From CAKRJP01 sp963597615 (lineage in GTDB: Bacteria > Bacillota > Clostridia > Lachnospirales > Lachnospiraceae): 64,000 nt of DNA. The DNA lies in the NCBI GenBank assembly GCA_963597615.1, contig CAVBQS010000024.1:75001-139000 (forward strand), given 5' to 3'. This document shows positions 16,679 through 25,835 of the stretch, in pieces; the first letter of the stretch is position 1, and the number at the start of each line of letters is the position of its first letter. The notes beneath the pieces are model-generated. The model saw only the letters and a list, made by a program, of their open reading frames with translations, made no database searches and had not been told where the DNA came from. A program made the translations under genes and the position numbers.

Positions 16679-18640
16679 ATGGTAAGAAACACTTATGGGG
16701 ACTTGTTGAAACCAACGCAGATTGGAACTTTGAAGCTTAAAAATTGCATTTGTATGGCACCTATGGACTTTAAGTATTTTATAGGGAATGAGGAAGATTC
16801 CAGTATGACCCACAAACAGGCGAAGGTCTTTGAAGCCAGAGCAAAAGGTGGGTGTGGATTAATTTTTACTTGTGCAACTCATGCAGAAAGAAAGGTTATG
16901 CCCTATCCGAGGGGAATGCAGTTTCCGGCTATTGACCGGGTTGAACGCATTAAAGAATTTGCAGAGGCTGCAGATTTAGTTCATACTTACGGGGCAAAAA
17001 TAGCCTGTGAGCTGACTATGGGAAGTGGACGTTATGCAGATTTTGTGGAGGGTGCTTACCCACCCATTGCTCCATCAGAGTGCGAGACCCAGTATGATCC
17101 AACGATACGAGCAAGACAGATGACCATAGAAGAAATCAAATATATGATTCGAACCTATGCAGAAGCTGCAGGAAGATTAAAGACAGCAGGCTTCGATGCC
17201 CTTTTGGTTATGGGAGGTGGTGGATACCTCATTAATCAGTTTTTATCTCCCGCATGGAATCAAAGAAATGATCAGTATGGTGGATCTTTGGAAAAGCGTA
17301 TGACATTCTTGATTGAAACCCTCACAGAAGTAAAAAAAGTTGTAGGAGCTTCCTATCCGATTATCGTCAGTCTCAATATGGATGATCTTCTTCCGGAAGG
17401 TGTTTCCAAATGTCCAGGACTTGTAGTGGAAGATGCCATTGCTACTGCCAAGAAATTGGAAGAGTTAGGACTTGCAGATGCCTTTCATCTGCGAATTGGA
17501 AATTATTATAATCAAGAGTATATTATCCCAAGTGCCTATGTGACCAATAATCTCTATAAGGAAAACTTTATAAAATTCAAACATGCAGTTACAAAGCCAG
17601 TTATTTTTGAGAATAAGATGTCTGATCCACAAGAGATGCAGGAGATGTTGAAAAATGGAGATCTTGATTTTGTCAGCATGGGAAGAAGTTGGATTGCTGA
17701 TGAGAATTGGGTGCAGAAAGTTCAGTATGAAAAACAAGTCCGGCCCTGTTTAAGATGCAATTATTGCCTTCACACGCTATGGTTAGGAAAAAGTACTTCC
17801 TGTGCAGTGAATCCTAGACTTGGCCATGAAGACGAAGAGAAATTGACATTGACTACAAAGAAAAAAAAGATTGTTGTAATTGGTGCAGGACCGGGAGGAA
17901 TAGAAGCTGCCTTGGTGGCTTCAGCAAGAGGCCATGAGGTTTTGCTGCTGGAAAAGGAAAATCGAGTAGGTGGAAAGTTGGATATTGTTGCCGCTCCAGA
18001 TTATAAAAAGCAGTATCTAGGATATCTATCTTTCTTGGAATCTGAATTAGAAAAATCAGAGGTAAAGGTTCACTGTAATATTCAGGCCAATGCAGAGATT
18101 GTAGATTGCTTTCAACCGGATGTGGTAATTTTGGCAACGGGGGCAGATCCAATTATTCCTCCTCTTCCGGGAATTTCTATGGCGATACCGGCAGACACCG
18201 TACTAAGAAACCACAGAAATGTAAGTGGTACTGTAGTAATTGTAGGAGGCGGTCTTGTAGGTTGTGAAACAGCCCATGTTTTATCTCAAAAAGGTTGTAA
18301 GGTTCACATTGTTGAAATGCAAGATGATGTTTTGAAGGATACTTCCTATGTAACCAGGCATTCTCAGTTGGATGTTTTAGAAAGGACAGGGGCTTGTATT
18401 CATACAAGCACCAAGCTTTTGGAGGTTCAAAAAGATGGTGTGCTTGTAGAAAATAATGGTATTGCAGAAAAAATTATGGCAGATTATACTGTTTTAGCTG
18501 TTGGCTACAGAAATAAAGATAGCCTATATGAAGAATTTCAGGATCTGGTGGAGGAAGTTTACCAGATTGGCGATTGTAAGCAGACCAGAAAAATTGCCGA
18601 CGCAATTAGAGAAGGATATTTTATTGCAAAAGAAATATAG
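16679..18640 (+). CDS. NADH:flavin oxidoreductase / FAD-dependent reductase (2,4-dienoyl-CoA reductase-like)
   Basis: 653-aa two-module flavoenzyme. Residues about 1-340 form an FMN TIM barrel of the old yellow enzyme family (CMAPMD; QFLSPAWNQRNDQYGGSLEKR). A 4Fe-4S site follows with C357, C360, C363 and C375; the C-x2-C-x2-C-x11-C spacing is that of trimethylamine dehydrogenase. The C-terminal half binds FAD and NAD(P)H (VVIGAGPGG near 400; VVIVGGGLVGCETAH near 519). The substrate is not predictable: enoate, dienoyl-CoA, bile-acid or amine reductases share this layout. AAGAAGG precedes the start. It faces a Crp-like gene convergently. Confidence 0.85.
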   Translation: MVRNTYGDLLKPTQIGTLKLKNCICMAPMDFKYFIGNEEDSSMTHKQAKVFEARAKGGCGLIFTCATHAERKVMPYPRGMQFPAIDRVERIKEFAEAADLVHTYGAKIACELTMGSGRYADFVEGAYPPIAPSECETQYDPTIRARQMTIEEIKYMIRTYAEAAGRLKTAGFDALLVMGGGGYLINQFLSPAWNQRNDQYGGSLEKRMTFLIETLTEVKKVVGASYPIIVSLNMDDLLPEGVSKCPGLVVEDAIATAKKLEELGLADAFHLRIGNYYNQEYIIPSAYVTNNLYKENFIKFKHAVTKPVIFENKMSDPQEMQEMLKNGDLDFVSMGRSWIADENWVQKVQYEKQVRPCLRCNYCLHTLWLGKSTSCAVNPRLGHEDEEKLTLTTKKKKIVVIGAGPGGIEAALVASARGHEVLLLEKENRVGGKLDIVAAPDYKKQYLGYLSFLESELEKSEVKVHCNIQANAEIVDCFQPDVVILATGADPIIPPLPGISMAIPADTVLRNHRNVSGTVVIVGGGLVGCETAHVLSQKGCKVHIVEMQDDVLKDTSYVTRHSQLDVLERTGACIHTSTKLLEVQKDGVLVENNGIAEKIMADYTVLAVGYRNKDSLYEEFQDLVEEVYQIGDCKQTRKIADAIREGYFIAKEI

Positions 18641-18660
18641 GCAGTTAATTTGTTTGTACT

Positions 18661-19338
18661 TTATGGTTTTAAGGTTTCAAGAGAGCAGTAGGATTCAAGA
18701 GCCTCTAGGTTGAGAATCTCAATCCATTTTCGGTGGGGAGCGATAATCTGTTCGTCCCTGAGCCTGGAAAGATTGTGAGCTGCATTTACCCGGGTTACGG
18801 TTAGAATTTCAGCAATATTTTCCTGGGTTAAGGAGATTTTGTGGGTGTTGCCATCAGGGGCATTTTGTGAAAACAGGTATAAAAGATTACATAATTTGAC
18901 AAAGGAATTGTTATAGTCCTGGTGAGCGCTTTCAAATAAAAGGAGATTGATGTAGGTGGCATACCAGTCAATGGTGCGAAGCATCAGAGCCTGATTTTGA
19001 CAGAGAACATCAAGAAAGTCCTTGTTGGAAAAGCAAAGAACATCCATGTCCGATAAGGCTGTCGTGATGATGGACCGTTCAATCTTAAAAACAGATTGAT
19101 GGGCACCAGGGAAAACAGTTCCCTCACTATGAAGAGAGCAGATTTTGCGGGCCCCATTTTCATGCTCAAGACTTGTAAGGGCGATTCCAGATTTTATGTA
19201 GTATACCTGCTTTACAAAATCTCCAGGTTTCCACAGATAGTCCCCTTTTTCAAAATGCATTGGCTTGTGGGGGCATGATACAAGATATTCATAAAATTCT
19301 TCATAGTCATGGGAAAAATAGTATCTTGGAATCAACAT
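18661..19338 (-). CDS. Crp/Fnr-family transcriptional regulator
   Basis: 225-aa regulator. Residues about 10-120 form a cyclic-nucleotide-binding-type beta roll (FEKGDYLWKPGDFVKQVYYI, GTVFPGAH). The C-terminal helix-turn-helix is LTQENIAEILTVTRVNAAHNL. There is no N-terminal Cys cluster of the Fnr type and I see no clear cAMP-contact signature, so the effector is unknown. It reads away from the beta-glucoside PTS genes and towards the flavoenzyme gene, making it a candidate regulator of either neighbour. Its end is 20 bp from the flavoenzyme stop. Confidence 0.85.
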   Translation of the reverse strand: MLIPRYYFSHDYEEFYEYLVSCPHKPMHFEKGDYLWKPGDFVKQVYYIKSGIALTSLEHENGARKICSLHSEGTVFPGAHQSVFKIERSIITTALSDMDVLCFSNKDFLDVLCQNQALMLRTIDWYATYINLLLFESAHQDYNNSFVKLCNLLYLFSQNAPDGNTHKISLTQENIAEILTVTRVNAAHNLSRLRDEQIIAPHRKWIEILNLEALESYCSLETLKP

Positions 19339-19355
19339 GTGAAATACCTGCCTTC

Positions 19356-19384
19356 TTGAATAGGAGTCTTAAAGTAACTATATA
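19356..19384 (+). promoter_or_regulatory. Candidate promoter of the beta-glucoside genes
   Basis: TTGAAT (19356-19361) and TATATA (19379-19384) are 17 bp apart in the divergent gap. I see no ribonucleic antiterminator-type terminator between it and the PTS gene, so LicT-like control is not evident. Confidence 0.45.
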
Positions 19385-19436
19385 CAATATATCATAACCT
19401 AAATTGGAAAAGCAAAAAATATAAGGAGGAGAACCT

Positions 19437-21314
19437 ATGGATTATGAAAAACTGGCAGAAATAATTCTGACGGGAATTGGAGGAGAAAAGAATATTAAGG
19501 GATTTACCCATTGCGCCACTAGACTTCGTTTTACTTTAAAAGATGAGTCGGTGGCAGATGAAGGCTTGTTGAAAAAAACGAAGGGAGTTCTTGGGGTAGC
19601 AAAAAATGGGGGACAATTTCAAGTCATTATTGGAAATGAGGTTAATAAAGTATATGCTGCTATTCAAAAGAAGCTAGGAAGTGAACAGGTAGAGTCGGGG
19701 GAGGAAGAAGCTTCGATAAAAACAAAAAGAAAACCTGTAGAGCTTATCTTTGATTTTGTATCAGCAGTTTTTACTCCAGTGCTTCCGGCAATTATCGGAG
19801 CTGGTTTGGTGAAGGCAGTGCTTGCCATTGCGGTGTTAGTAGGAATCAATACAGAGGGAATGACCTATTATTTCCTTAATTTAATTGGAGATGCACCTCT
19901 TTACTTTTTGCCAGTTATGTTGGCTTTTACTGCATCAAAGAAATTAGGCTGCAATCAGTTTTTAGCAGTAGCGGTGGCAGGAGCTATGCTGCATCCAAAT
20001 TATGCTGCCTTAATCACAGATGCCTATAATTTGCATTTTACTTCATTTTTAGGAATGCCAGTAGCCCTGGCAACCTATAGCTCCAGCGTGCTTCCGGTAT
20101 TGTTCATGGTTATTGCCATGAAATTTTTTGAAGATCTTATGGAGAAATATCTTCCAAAGACTATAAAGTTCTTTTTTAAACCGTTGCTATGCTTGTTGAT
20201 TATTGCTCCTTTTACATTTATTGTGCTAGGGCCAATTGGATTTGTCATTGGTATTGCTGTCAGCAACGGATTAAATGCTCTGAATGTATACGCAGGATGG
20301 ATTGTGCCAACTCTTATCGGAACCTTCTTCCCATTAATGGTTACAGCCGGCATGCATTATGGCTTGGTTCCTTTTATGATGCAGTCTATTGCATCAAATG
20401 GATTTGAAACCATTGCAGGTCCTGGAAATCTGCCAAGTAATATTGCTCAGGGAGCAGCCTCATTAGCAGTTTCCTTAAAGACTAAGGATAAAGAATTAAA
20501 GCAGACAGCCCTGACTACAGGAATAACAGGAGTATTTGGAATTACAGAACCAGCTTTATTTGCAGTAACCTTAAAATTTAGAAGAATCCTGATCTGTGTA
20601 ATGATCGGTGGAGGCTTGGGAGGCCTTTATGCAGGAATTTTTGGAGTGAAATGTTTTAGTTTCTGTTCACCCGGACTGTTGTCACTGGCTACTTATGTAG
20701 GACCAGATGGAATTTGGAATTTGGTTCACGCCTGCATTTCTATGGTAATTGCTTTTATCGTGACTTTCTTTTTGGTATTTTTTTGGGGATTTTACGACAA
20801 GGATGGGGGAGAAGAAGCAGATACGGGTAAAGAAGCAAAAGAGAATCAAGCAGACCAGAAGGCAGAATATCTGCTCGTAAGTCCGGCAGAAGGCAAGGCC
20901 TTGCCTCTAAGTGAGGTGCCGGATCCTACCTTCGCAGAAGAAATTCTAGGAAAAGGCGCTGCAATCGATTTAAAGGGAAATGAAATTTATGCTCCAATAT
21001 CAGGAACTATAGCCAGCGTATTTCCTACAGGGCATGCCATCTGTATTGCGGGAAAGCATGGAGAAGAAATTTTGATTCATGTAGGTTTGGATACGGTACA
21101 GTTAAATGGAAAATATTTTGAAGTAAAGGTTAAGGAAGGCCAGGAAATTAAGCAGGGTGACCTGATCGTAACCTTTGAAAGGGAAAAAATCATAGAAGCA
21201 GGATATTCTATGATCACACCGGTAATCATATCCAACTCCGATGATTTTGAGAAAATTGCTTTGATTGCTAAAGATCAAGTAAAAACGGGACAGGAATTTT
21301 TAAAGATAAGATAA
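19437..21314 (+). CDS. PTS beta-glucoside transporter, IIBCA
   Basis: 625-aa PTS permease that imports and phosphorylates beta-glucosides. EIIB is at residues 1-85, with phospho-cysteine C26 in THCATRLRF. EIIC spans about 100-455 with many membrane segments (PVLPAIIGAGLVKAVLAI; GITGVFGITEPALFAV). EIIA is at about 480-620, with H533 (TGHAICI) and the phospho-histidine H548 (HVGLDTV). The domain order matches BglF/BglP. The start follows TAAGGAGGAGAACCT. The 6-phospho-beta-glucosidase gene starts 15 bp downstream. The specific sugar cannot be read from sequence. Confidence 0.93.
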   Translation: MDYEKLAEIILTGIGGEKNIKGFTHCATRLRFTLKDESVADEGLLKKTKGVLGVAKNGGQFQVIIGNEVNKVYAAIQKKLGSEQVESGEEEASIKTKRKPVELIFDFVSAVFTPVLPAIIGAGLVKAVLAIAVLVGINTEGMTYYFLNLIGDAPLYFLPVMLAFTASKKLGCNQFLAVAVAGAMLHPNYAALITDAYNLHFTSFLGMPVALATYSSSVLPVLFMVIAMKFFEDLMEKYLPKTIKFFFKPLLCLLIIAPFTFIVLGPIGFVIGIAVSNGLNALNVYAGWIVPTLIGTFFPLMVTAGMHYGLVPFMMQSIASNGFETIAGPGNLPSNIAQGAASLAVSLKTKDKELKQTALTTGITGVFGITEPALFAVTLKFRRILICVMIGGGLGGLYAGIFGVKCFSFCSPGLLSLATYVGPDGIWNLVHACISMVIAFIVTFFLVFFWGFYDKDGGEEADTGKEAKENQADQKAEYLLVSPAEGKALPLSEVPDPTFAEEILGKGAAIDLKGNEIYAPISGTIASVFPTGHAICIAGKHGEEILIHVGLDTVQLNGKYFEVKVKEGQEIKQGDLIVTFEREKIIEAGYSMITPVIISNSDDFEKIALIAKDQVKTGQEFLKIR

Positions 21315-21329
21315 AGGAGGGTTAAGTAA

Positions 21330-22757
21330 GTGACGCAAGAAGAAAGATTCCCCAAGGGATTTTTATGGGGTGGGGCTCTGGCCGCCAATCAGTGTGAGGG
21401 AGCTGCAAGAGAAGATGGAAAAGGTTTATCAACAGCGGACGCCCTTACCAGTGGGGTTTTTGGTAAAACCCAGATTCCTCCCCAAGGATTTTATTTAAAA
21501 GAAGAAGCCATTGATTTTTATCATCAATACAAGGAAGACATAGCCTTACTAAAAGAAATGGGATTTAAAGCTCTAAGAATTTCCATTGCCTGGACTAGGA
21601 TTTTCCCAAAGGGGGATGAGGCAGAGCCAAATGAAAAAGGATTGGAATTTTATGATGGTTTAATTTCAGAACTTCTCAGTCAGGGAATAGAGCCTCTTGT
21701 TACCCTTTCTCATTATGAGATGCCCCTGCATTTGGCAACAGAATATGGAGGTTGGGGCAACAGAAAAGTGATTGACATCTTTGTAAGATATGCAGATACT
21801 GTGTTTAGAAGGTATAGGAATCAGGTGAAATATTGGCTGACATTCAATGAGATTAATATGATGCTTCACGCTCCCTTTAATGGAGGAGGCATTGATCAGA
21901 GTGCAGAGGAGGCAGATAAAAGCCTTTTATACCAAGCGATACACCATCAGTTAGTGGCCAGTGCAGCAGTAACGAAATTAGGACATGAAATTAATCCAGA
22001 ATTTCAGATTGGCTGTATGATAGCAGGAAGTCCCATGTATCCATTAACCTGTAATCCAGATGATGTGATGGAAGCTTTAAGAAGGGACAGGGAATCCTTG
22101 TTCTTTGGGGATGTCCATGTAAGAGGTACATATCCAGCTTATATGAAGCGGTATTTTAAGGAAAATAAGATTTCTCTTGAAATTCAAGAAGAAGATCTGG
22201 AAGTATTAAAGCATACTGTGGACTTTATTTCCATCAGTTACTATATGAGCTATTGTGCTACCGCTGATCAGGAAAAGAATAAATTATCCAGAGGGAATAT
22301 TTTAAGTGCAGTAAAAAATCCATATTTAAAAGAATCTGAATGGGGATGGCAGATTGATCCTAAGGGCCTCCGTTATCTGTTAAATCAATTATATGATAGG
22401 TATCAGCTTCCTATTTTTATTGTGGAGAATGGCTTGGGGGCAAAGGATGTGCTGGTAGAAAATGAAAAGGGTGAGAAAACCGTTCAGGATGATTACCGAA
22501 TTCAATATCTGAATGACCATCTGATACAGGTTTCAGAGGCCTTGGCTGATGGGGTAGAGGTTTTAGGTTACACCAGTTGGGGATGTATAGACATAGTAAG
22601 TAATACCTCCAACCAGATGTCCAAAAGATATGGCTTTATTTATGTGGATCGAAATGATGATGGCAGCGGCAGTTTGAAACGTTATAAAAAGAAAAGCTTT
22701 GAATGGTATAAAAATGTTATTGAAACAAATGGTATGAGTTTAAATGAGACGCCATAG
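21330..22757 (+). CDS. 6-phospho-beta-glucosidase, GH1
   Basis: 475-aa family 1 glycoside hydrolase. The acid/base residue is E174 (TFNEIN) and the nucleophile E366 (IVENGLG). N-terminal FPKGFLWGGALAANQCEGA and SIAWTRIFP are typical. It should hydrolyse the phosphorylated beta-glucosides delivered by the preceding PTS. It starts with GTG after AAAGGAGGGTTAAGTAA. A strong terminator lies 8 bp after the stop. Confidence 0.95.
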   Translation: MTQEERFPKGFLWGGALAANQCEGAAREDGKGLSTADALTSGVFGKTQIPPQGFYLKEEAIDFYHQYKEDIALLKEMGFKALRISIAWTRIFPKGDEAEPNEKGLEFYDGLISELLSQGIEPLVTLSHYEMPLHLATEYGGWGNRKVIDIFVRYADTVFRRYRNQVKYWLTFNEINMMLHAPFNGGGIDQSAEEADKSLLYQAIHHQLVASAAVTKLGHEINPEFQIGCMIAGSPMYPLTCNPDDVMEALRRDRESLFFGDVHVRGTYPAYMKRYFKENKISLEIQEEDLEVLKHTVDFISISYYMSYCATADQEKNKLSRGNILSAVKNPYLKESEWGWQIDPKGLRYLLNQLYDRYQLPIFIVENGLGAKDVLVENEKGEKTVQDDYRIQYLNDHLIQVSEALADGVEVLGYTSWGCIDIVSNTSNQMSKRYGFIYVDRNDDGSGSLKRYKKKSFEWYKNVIETNGMSLNETP

Positions 22758-22765
22758 TAAATAGG

Positions 22766-22799
22766 AAGCCCCGTAGAATTTTCTTCTACGGGGCTTTCT
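22766..22799 (+). terminator. Terminator between the beta-glucoside and pilus operons
   Basis: AAGCCCCGTAGAA (22766-22778) pairs with TTCTACGGGGCTT (22784-22796) around a 5-nt loop. T residues follow only briefly on either strand. The pilus operon ends 16 bp to the right on the other strand, so it may serve both. Confidence 0.8.
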
Positions 22800-22815
22800 A
22801 ATGATAATATCTGTA

Positions 22816-23880
22816 TTACATCCTCCGCTTCATCATCTCAGGATTGGAAGCGTAGGTTAAAGCTACATCTCTGGTAATCTGGCCTTTTTGATATAGCTTT
22901 AAGAGGCTGGAATCCATGGACACTAGTTCTCCGTTGGAGGAGGAGTAGACCACACCATCAATCTGTGGAATCTTGTTGTCCCGGATCATGTTGCGGATAG
23001 CTGGTGTAACTATCATAATCTCAAAAGCCGGCACCATGCGACCGTCTACCGTTGGCACCAACTGCTGGGAGACTACAGCCTGAAGTACCATAGACAGCTG
23101 GACTGCAATTTGCTGTTGTTGATTTGGCGGGAATACATCAATGATTCGGTCAATGGTATTGGCAGCACCGATGGTGTGGAGGGTGGAGAAAATCAAGTGT
23201 CCTGTCTCCGCAGCAGTCATAGCCACCTGCATAGTCTCATAGTCTCGCATTTCCCCTAAAAGAATTACATCAGGGCTTTGTCTTAGGGAGGCCCGGAGGG
23301 CGGTGACATAGCTTTCCGTATCCACATTAATTTCTCGCTGGCTAACGATACTTTTATCGTGGCGGTGAAGAAATTCCAAAGGGTCTTCCAGGGTAATAAT
23401 GTGCTTGTTGTAGTTTTTGTTAATATGGTTGATCATGCAGGCTAGGGTGGTGGATTTTCCACTTCCTGCTGGCCCTGTAACCAAAACCAGTCCCTTGGTA
23501 TAATCTGCAAATTCAATAATGCTTTCCGGAATTCCCAGTTCCTTAAAATCCGGCAGATCAAAGGCAATGATTCGAATTACTGCAGATAGAGAACCTCTTT
23601 GCTTGTAGGCATTTACACGAAATCTGGAAAGCTTAGGCACTGCAAAGGAAAAGTCGTCATCTCCTGTAGCTTCTAAAATGCCCATGTCCCGGTGGTTTGC
23701 CATTTCATAAATCTGCTCAATGATACTTCTTGAGTCATCAGGCATGAGGAGGTCTTCGTTTTGCATGGTAATCGAACCATTTAGGCGCAAGGAAACTGGA
23801 CGGCCGGCTACAATAAAGATATCAGAAGCCCGGGACCTTACAGCGGCCTTTAATAGCTCTAGGGTGTCGATATTTAACAT
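22816..23880 (-). CDS. pilT: Type IV pilus ATPase PilT
   Basis: 354-aa hexameric secretion ATPase. Walker A is GPAGSGKST (residues 136-144), the Asp box is around LEDPLEFLH (164-172), Walker B is VILLGEMRD (205-213), and the His box spans H228 to H235 (STLHT). Near residue 300 it has PAIRNMIRDNK, equivalent to the AIRNLIRE motif typical of PilT retraction motors. It is the last gene of the pilus operon, 24 bp after its neighbour. No PilB-type extension ATPase is present in the window, so this protein may do both jobs or work with a PilB encoded elsewhere. Confidence 0.93.
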   Translation of the reverse strand: MLNIDTLELLKAAVRSRASDIFIVAGRPVSLRLNGSITMQNEDLLMPDDSRSIIEQIYEMANHRDMGILEATGDDDFSFAVPKLSRFRVNAYKQRGSLSAVIRIIAFDLPDFKELGIPESIIEFADYTKGLVLVTGPAGSGKSTTLACMINHINKNYNKHIITLEDPLEFLHRHDKSIVSQREINVDTESYVTALRASLRQSPDVILLGEMRDYETMQVAMTAAETGHLIFSTLHTIGAANTIDRIIDVFPPNQQQQIAVQLSMVLQAVVSQQLVPTVDGRMVPAFEIMIVTPAIRNMIRDNKIPQIDGVVYSSSNGELVSMDSSLLKLYQKGQITRDVALTYASNPEMMKRRM

Positions 23881-23904
23881 GTTACATTTACTCCTTATTA
23901 AAAA

Positions 23905-24456
23905 TTATTGGCCTATGAGTTTGATAGAATTATCTCCCTCCCACTGGCCAGTGGAAATGCTCTGCCAGCAAGTAATTTGACACAGGCTCGTATTAGAGGC
24001 ATCCTTAGGGTAGCTACATAAAATCTCTACATGAAGGGCCTGATTTTTGCTAATAGAGCAGTCATAGGAGATGCTTGCGCCCGATAGACTGCTTTCATCG
24101 GTCTCTTTAGACTTAAAGCTAAAGCCTTCCATAGCTTGGATCTTTTCTTCCAGTCTTTGATAGTAGTTGTCCGAGTCCTTAGAGGAAGCATAAGTTTCTG
24201 AAAGGGCCTGGCTTAAGTTTGCCAGCTTTTCTTCCGCATCATTGGAAGCTTTGTAATAATTTATTACATGCTTGGCAGACTTCTTTGCAGCACGAGAATC
24301 CGCACTGGCTGTGGAAAGAGATAAGGCGGCAAAGGATACCATGCAGACTACAATAAAGATCATCATTAAGGTAACGGATCCTATATTTGTAACAGGAAAA
24401 TAGATCTTTTTCGTTTGGTACTTCTTAGTCTTATTCTTATAGGAATTTTTTAACAT
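23905..24456 (-). CDS. Pilus-operon membrane protein, pilin-like layout
   Basis: 183-aa protein with a basic N-terminus (KNKTKKYQTKKI), one membrane segment at about residues 27-48 (GSVTLMMIFIVVCMVSFAAL) and an extracellular domain with four Cys near the C-terminal half. It lacks a standard prepilin cleavage motif. Its position between a pilin-like gene and pilT, and the single N-terminal anchor with an exposed helix (DSRAAKKSAKHVINYY), suggest a minor subunit or assembly protein. I do not recognise a named family. It is translated from an ATG just after the neighbouring stop (26 bp gap). Confidence 0.7.
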   Translation of the reverse strand: MLKNSYKNKTKKYQTKKIYFPVTNIGSVTLMMIFIVVCMVSFAALSLSTASADSRAAKKSAKHVINYYKASNDAEEKLANLSQALSETYASSKDSDNYYQRLEEKIQAMEGFSFKSKETDESSLSGASISYDCSISKNQALHVEILCSYPKDASNTSLCQITCWQSISTGQWEGDNSIKLIGQ

Positions 24457-24482
24457 AATAAACCTCTTATTTTTCCTGACTC

Positions 24483-24950
24483 TTAGGAAGTGTGAAGTTT
24501 CAGGGTTAATTCTTCAATGGGTTCTTCTTTGGAAAGCTCTGTTACTGTGATGCTATAGACACAAAGAGAATCACTGCTTTCAGAAGGCTCTTGCTGTAAG
24601 TCAATGGTATAGACCCCGTCATAATATCTGCAGGCCTGCCAATTACTGTCAAAGCAAATCTGCCAGGAGCCTGTATCCCCTTGGTCTGCCTCTACGGATT
24701 TTCCATAATAATCGGTTAAGGCTTCTGTGACAGCATCCGTATCAGAGACCTTATCGGGATCTATAGATTTTAAAAGTTCCGCTACATTTTCCAACTCAGA
24801 GATTCCATGATTCAGGTTGTAGGTTTGGGTACTTAAGCTGTGGGCTTTGGCAAATACCTTCAGACAGGAGGCACTTACCAGGGCAAAGAATAAAATGGAA
24901 ATCATTATTTCCAACAAAAACAAAGAAGAATGTCTTTTGGATCCTTTCAT
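24483..24950 (-). CDS. Type IV pilin-like protein (minor pseudopilin)
   Basis: 155-aa protein whose N-terminus resembles a class III signal peptide: a basic lead MKGSKRHS, then SLFLLEIMISILFFALV with a Glu in the fifth position of the hydrophobic segment. The Gly expected just before the prepilin cleavage site is replaced by Ser, so processing is uncertain. The rest is a soluble domain with three Cys. Its ATG overlaps the stop of the upstream gene by 4 nt (ATGA), showing translational coupling. Role inferred: a minor pilin of the same machine. Confidence 0.75.
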   Translation of the reverse strand: MKGSKRHSSLFLLEIMISILFFALVSASCLKVFAKAHSLSTQTYNLNHGISELENVAELLKSIDPDKVSDTDAVTEALTDYYGKSVEADQGDTGSWQICFDSNWQACRYYDGVYTIDLQQEPSESSDSLCVYSITVTELSKEEPIEELTLKLHTS

Positions 24951-25432
24951 TGGCTGCTCCTTTCTGTTAGGATACGGGTCCTGGAATCTCCCTCTAAATC
25001 AGTAATAGTAATTTTATAAGTATGGGCAGAAAATTTTTCTACCTGCAAGTTGCCAGCTTCGATAATATTCTTTCCAGCTTCTGGGGAGGCATTAGTATCA
25101 TCTCGAATGGTAAGCTCCTTTAACCAGCCATCATAGACATAAAGATAGGTGGAATAGGTTACATCAGAAGAAGCCCCATGGAGGACTAGACTTGTGGATC
25201 CATCAAGGTCTTCTATGGAAATGTTTCCCTGATTGTCATTTTGCCGTAGCTTCTCTGTAATATAAGAAAGGGGTGTGGAGCTTTCATAGTTTTTCAGGGT
25301 CCTGTCTGTCTGGTCTCCATAGATATGAACGGATAAAAGTAAAACCAAAAGGGCCGACACTGCAAATACAAAGAAAATAGCCAGAGGGAATATAAGGTCA
25401 ATGACGTGTTTTTTTTCTTGGTGAAACTGCAT
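24947..25432 (-). CDS. Pilus-operon single-pass membrane protein (DUF4860-like)
   Basis: About 161-aa protein with an N-terminal cytoplasmic stretch (MQFHQEKKHVIDLIFP), one membrane segment (LAIFFVFAVSALLVLLLSV) and an extracytoplasmic domain. The lay-out HVIDLIF plus TM plus GDQTDRTLKNYESSTPLSYI is one I associate with a clostridial domain of unknown function found beside pilus genes. I place the start at 25432 because AAAGGAGATTTCCT precedes that ATG; an earlier in-frame start lacks one. It overlaps the next gene by 4 nt. Confidence 0.7.
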   Translation of the reverse strand: MQFHQEKKHVIDLIFPLAIFFVFAVSALLVLLLSVHIYGDQTDRTLKNYESSTPLSYITEKLRQNDNQGNISIEDLDGSTSLVLHGASSDVTYSTYLYVYDGWLKELTIRDDTNASPEAGKNIIEAGNLQVEKFSAHTYKITITDLEGDSRTRILTERSSQ

Positions 25433-25488
25433 AGGAAATCTCCTTTCACTAGGAATAAGAAAAAACAAGCAACTACAAAGTGGCCAAA

Positions 25489-25815
25489 TTATCTTGGGAT
25501 TATGGTTACGTCCGGAAGGATATTGGATCCTAGGGGCTGGTAGTCAATAAAGTATTTATCTTCGTCGTAGGCAAGGCCATAATTTTCCTTTAAGTAACTT
25601 AGGCTTTCAGGGTAGGACCCTTCCTCTGCGTAGCATCTGGTAATATCCCTTGTAACGGCATCCTGTAAAATTCGCAGCTCTTCCTCCTCCATACGGGTGC
25701 TTATAGAAGTAAATCCAATCAAGCATCCGGTGAAGACAATAGCAAAGAGCAAAAGAGAAACAACTAAGTTCCTGCTATATGAAATTTCTTTTTTTGAAAT
25801 AAATCTTGCGCTCAT
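25489..25815 (-). CDS. Small pilin-like membrane protein
   Basis: 108-aa protein with a basic start (MSARFISKKEISYSRN), a membrane segment (LVVSLLLFAIVFTGCLIGF) and a short extracellular region rich in acidic residues. The region has a pattern like SYPESLSYLKENYGL seen after the helix of type II pseudopilins (age/position of Pro and Tyr). No canonical cleavage site is visible. It follows pilC by 20 bp. Likely a minor subunit; the family is not certain. Confidence 0.65.
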   Translation of the reverse strand: MSARFISKKEISYSRNLVVSLLLFAIVFTGCLIGFTSISTRMEEEELRILQDAVTRDITRCYAEEGSYPESLSYLKENYGLAYDEDKYFIDYQPLGSNILPDVTIIPR

Positions 25816-25835
25816 TAATTTGTCCTTTTTAAAAA

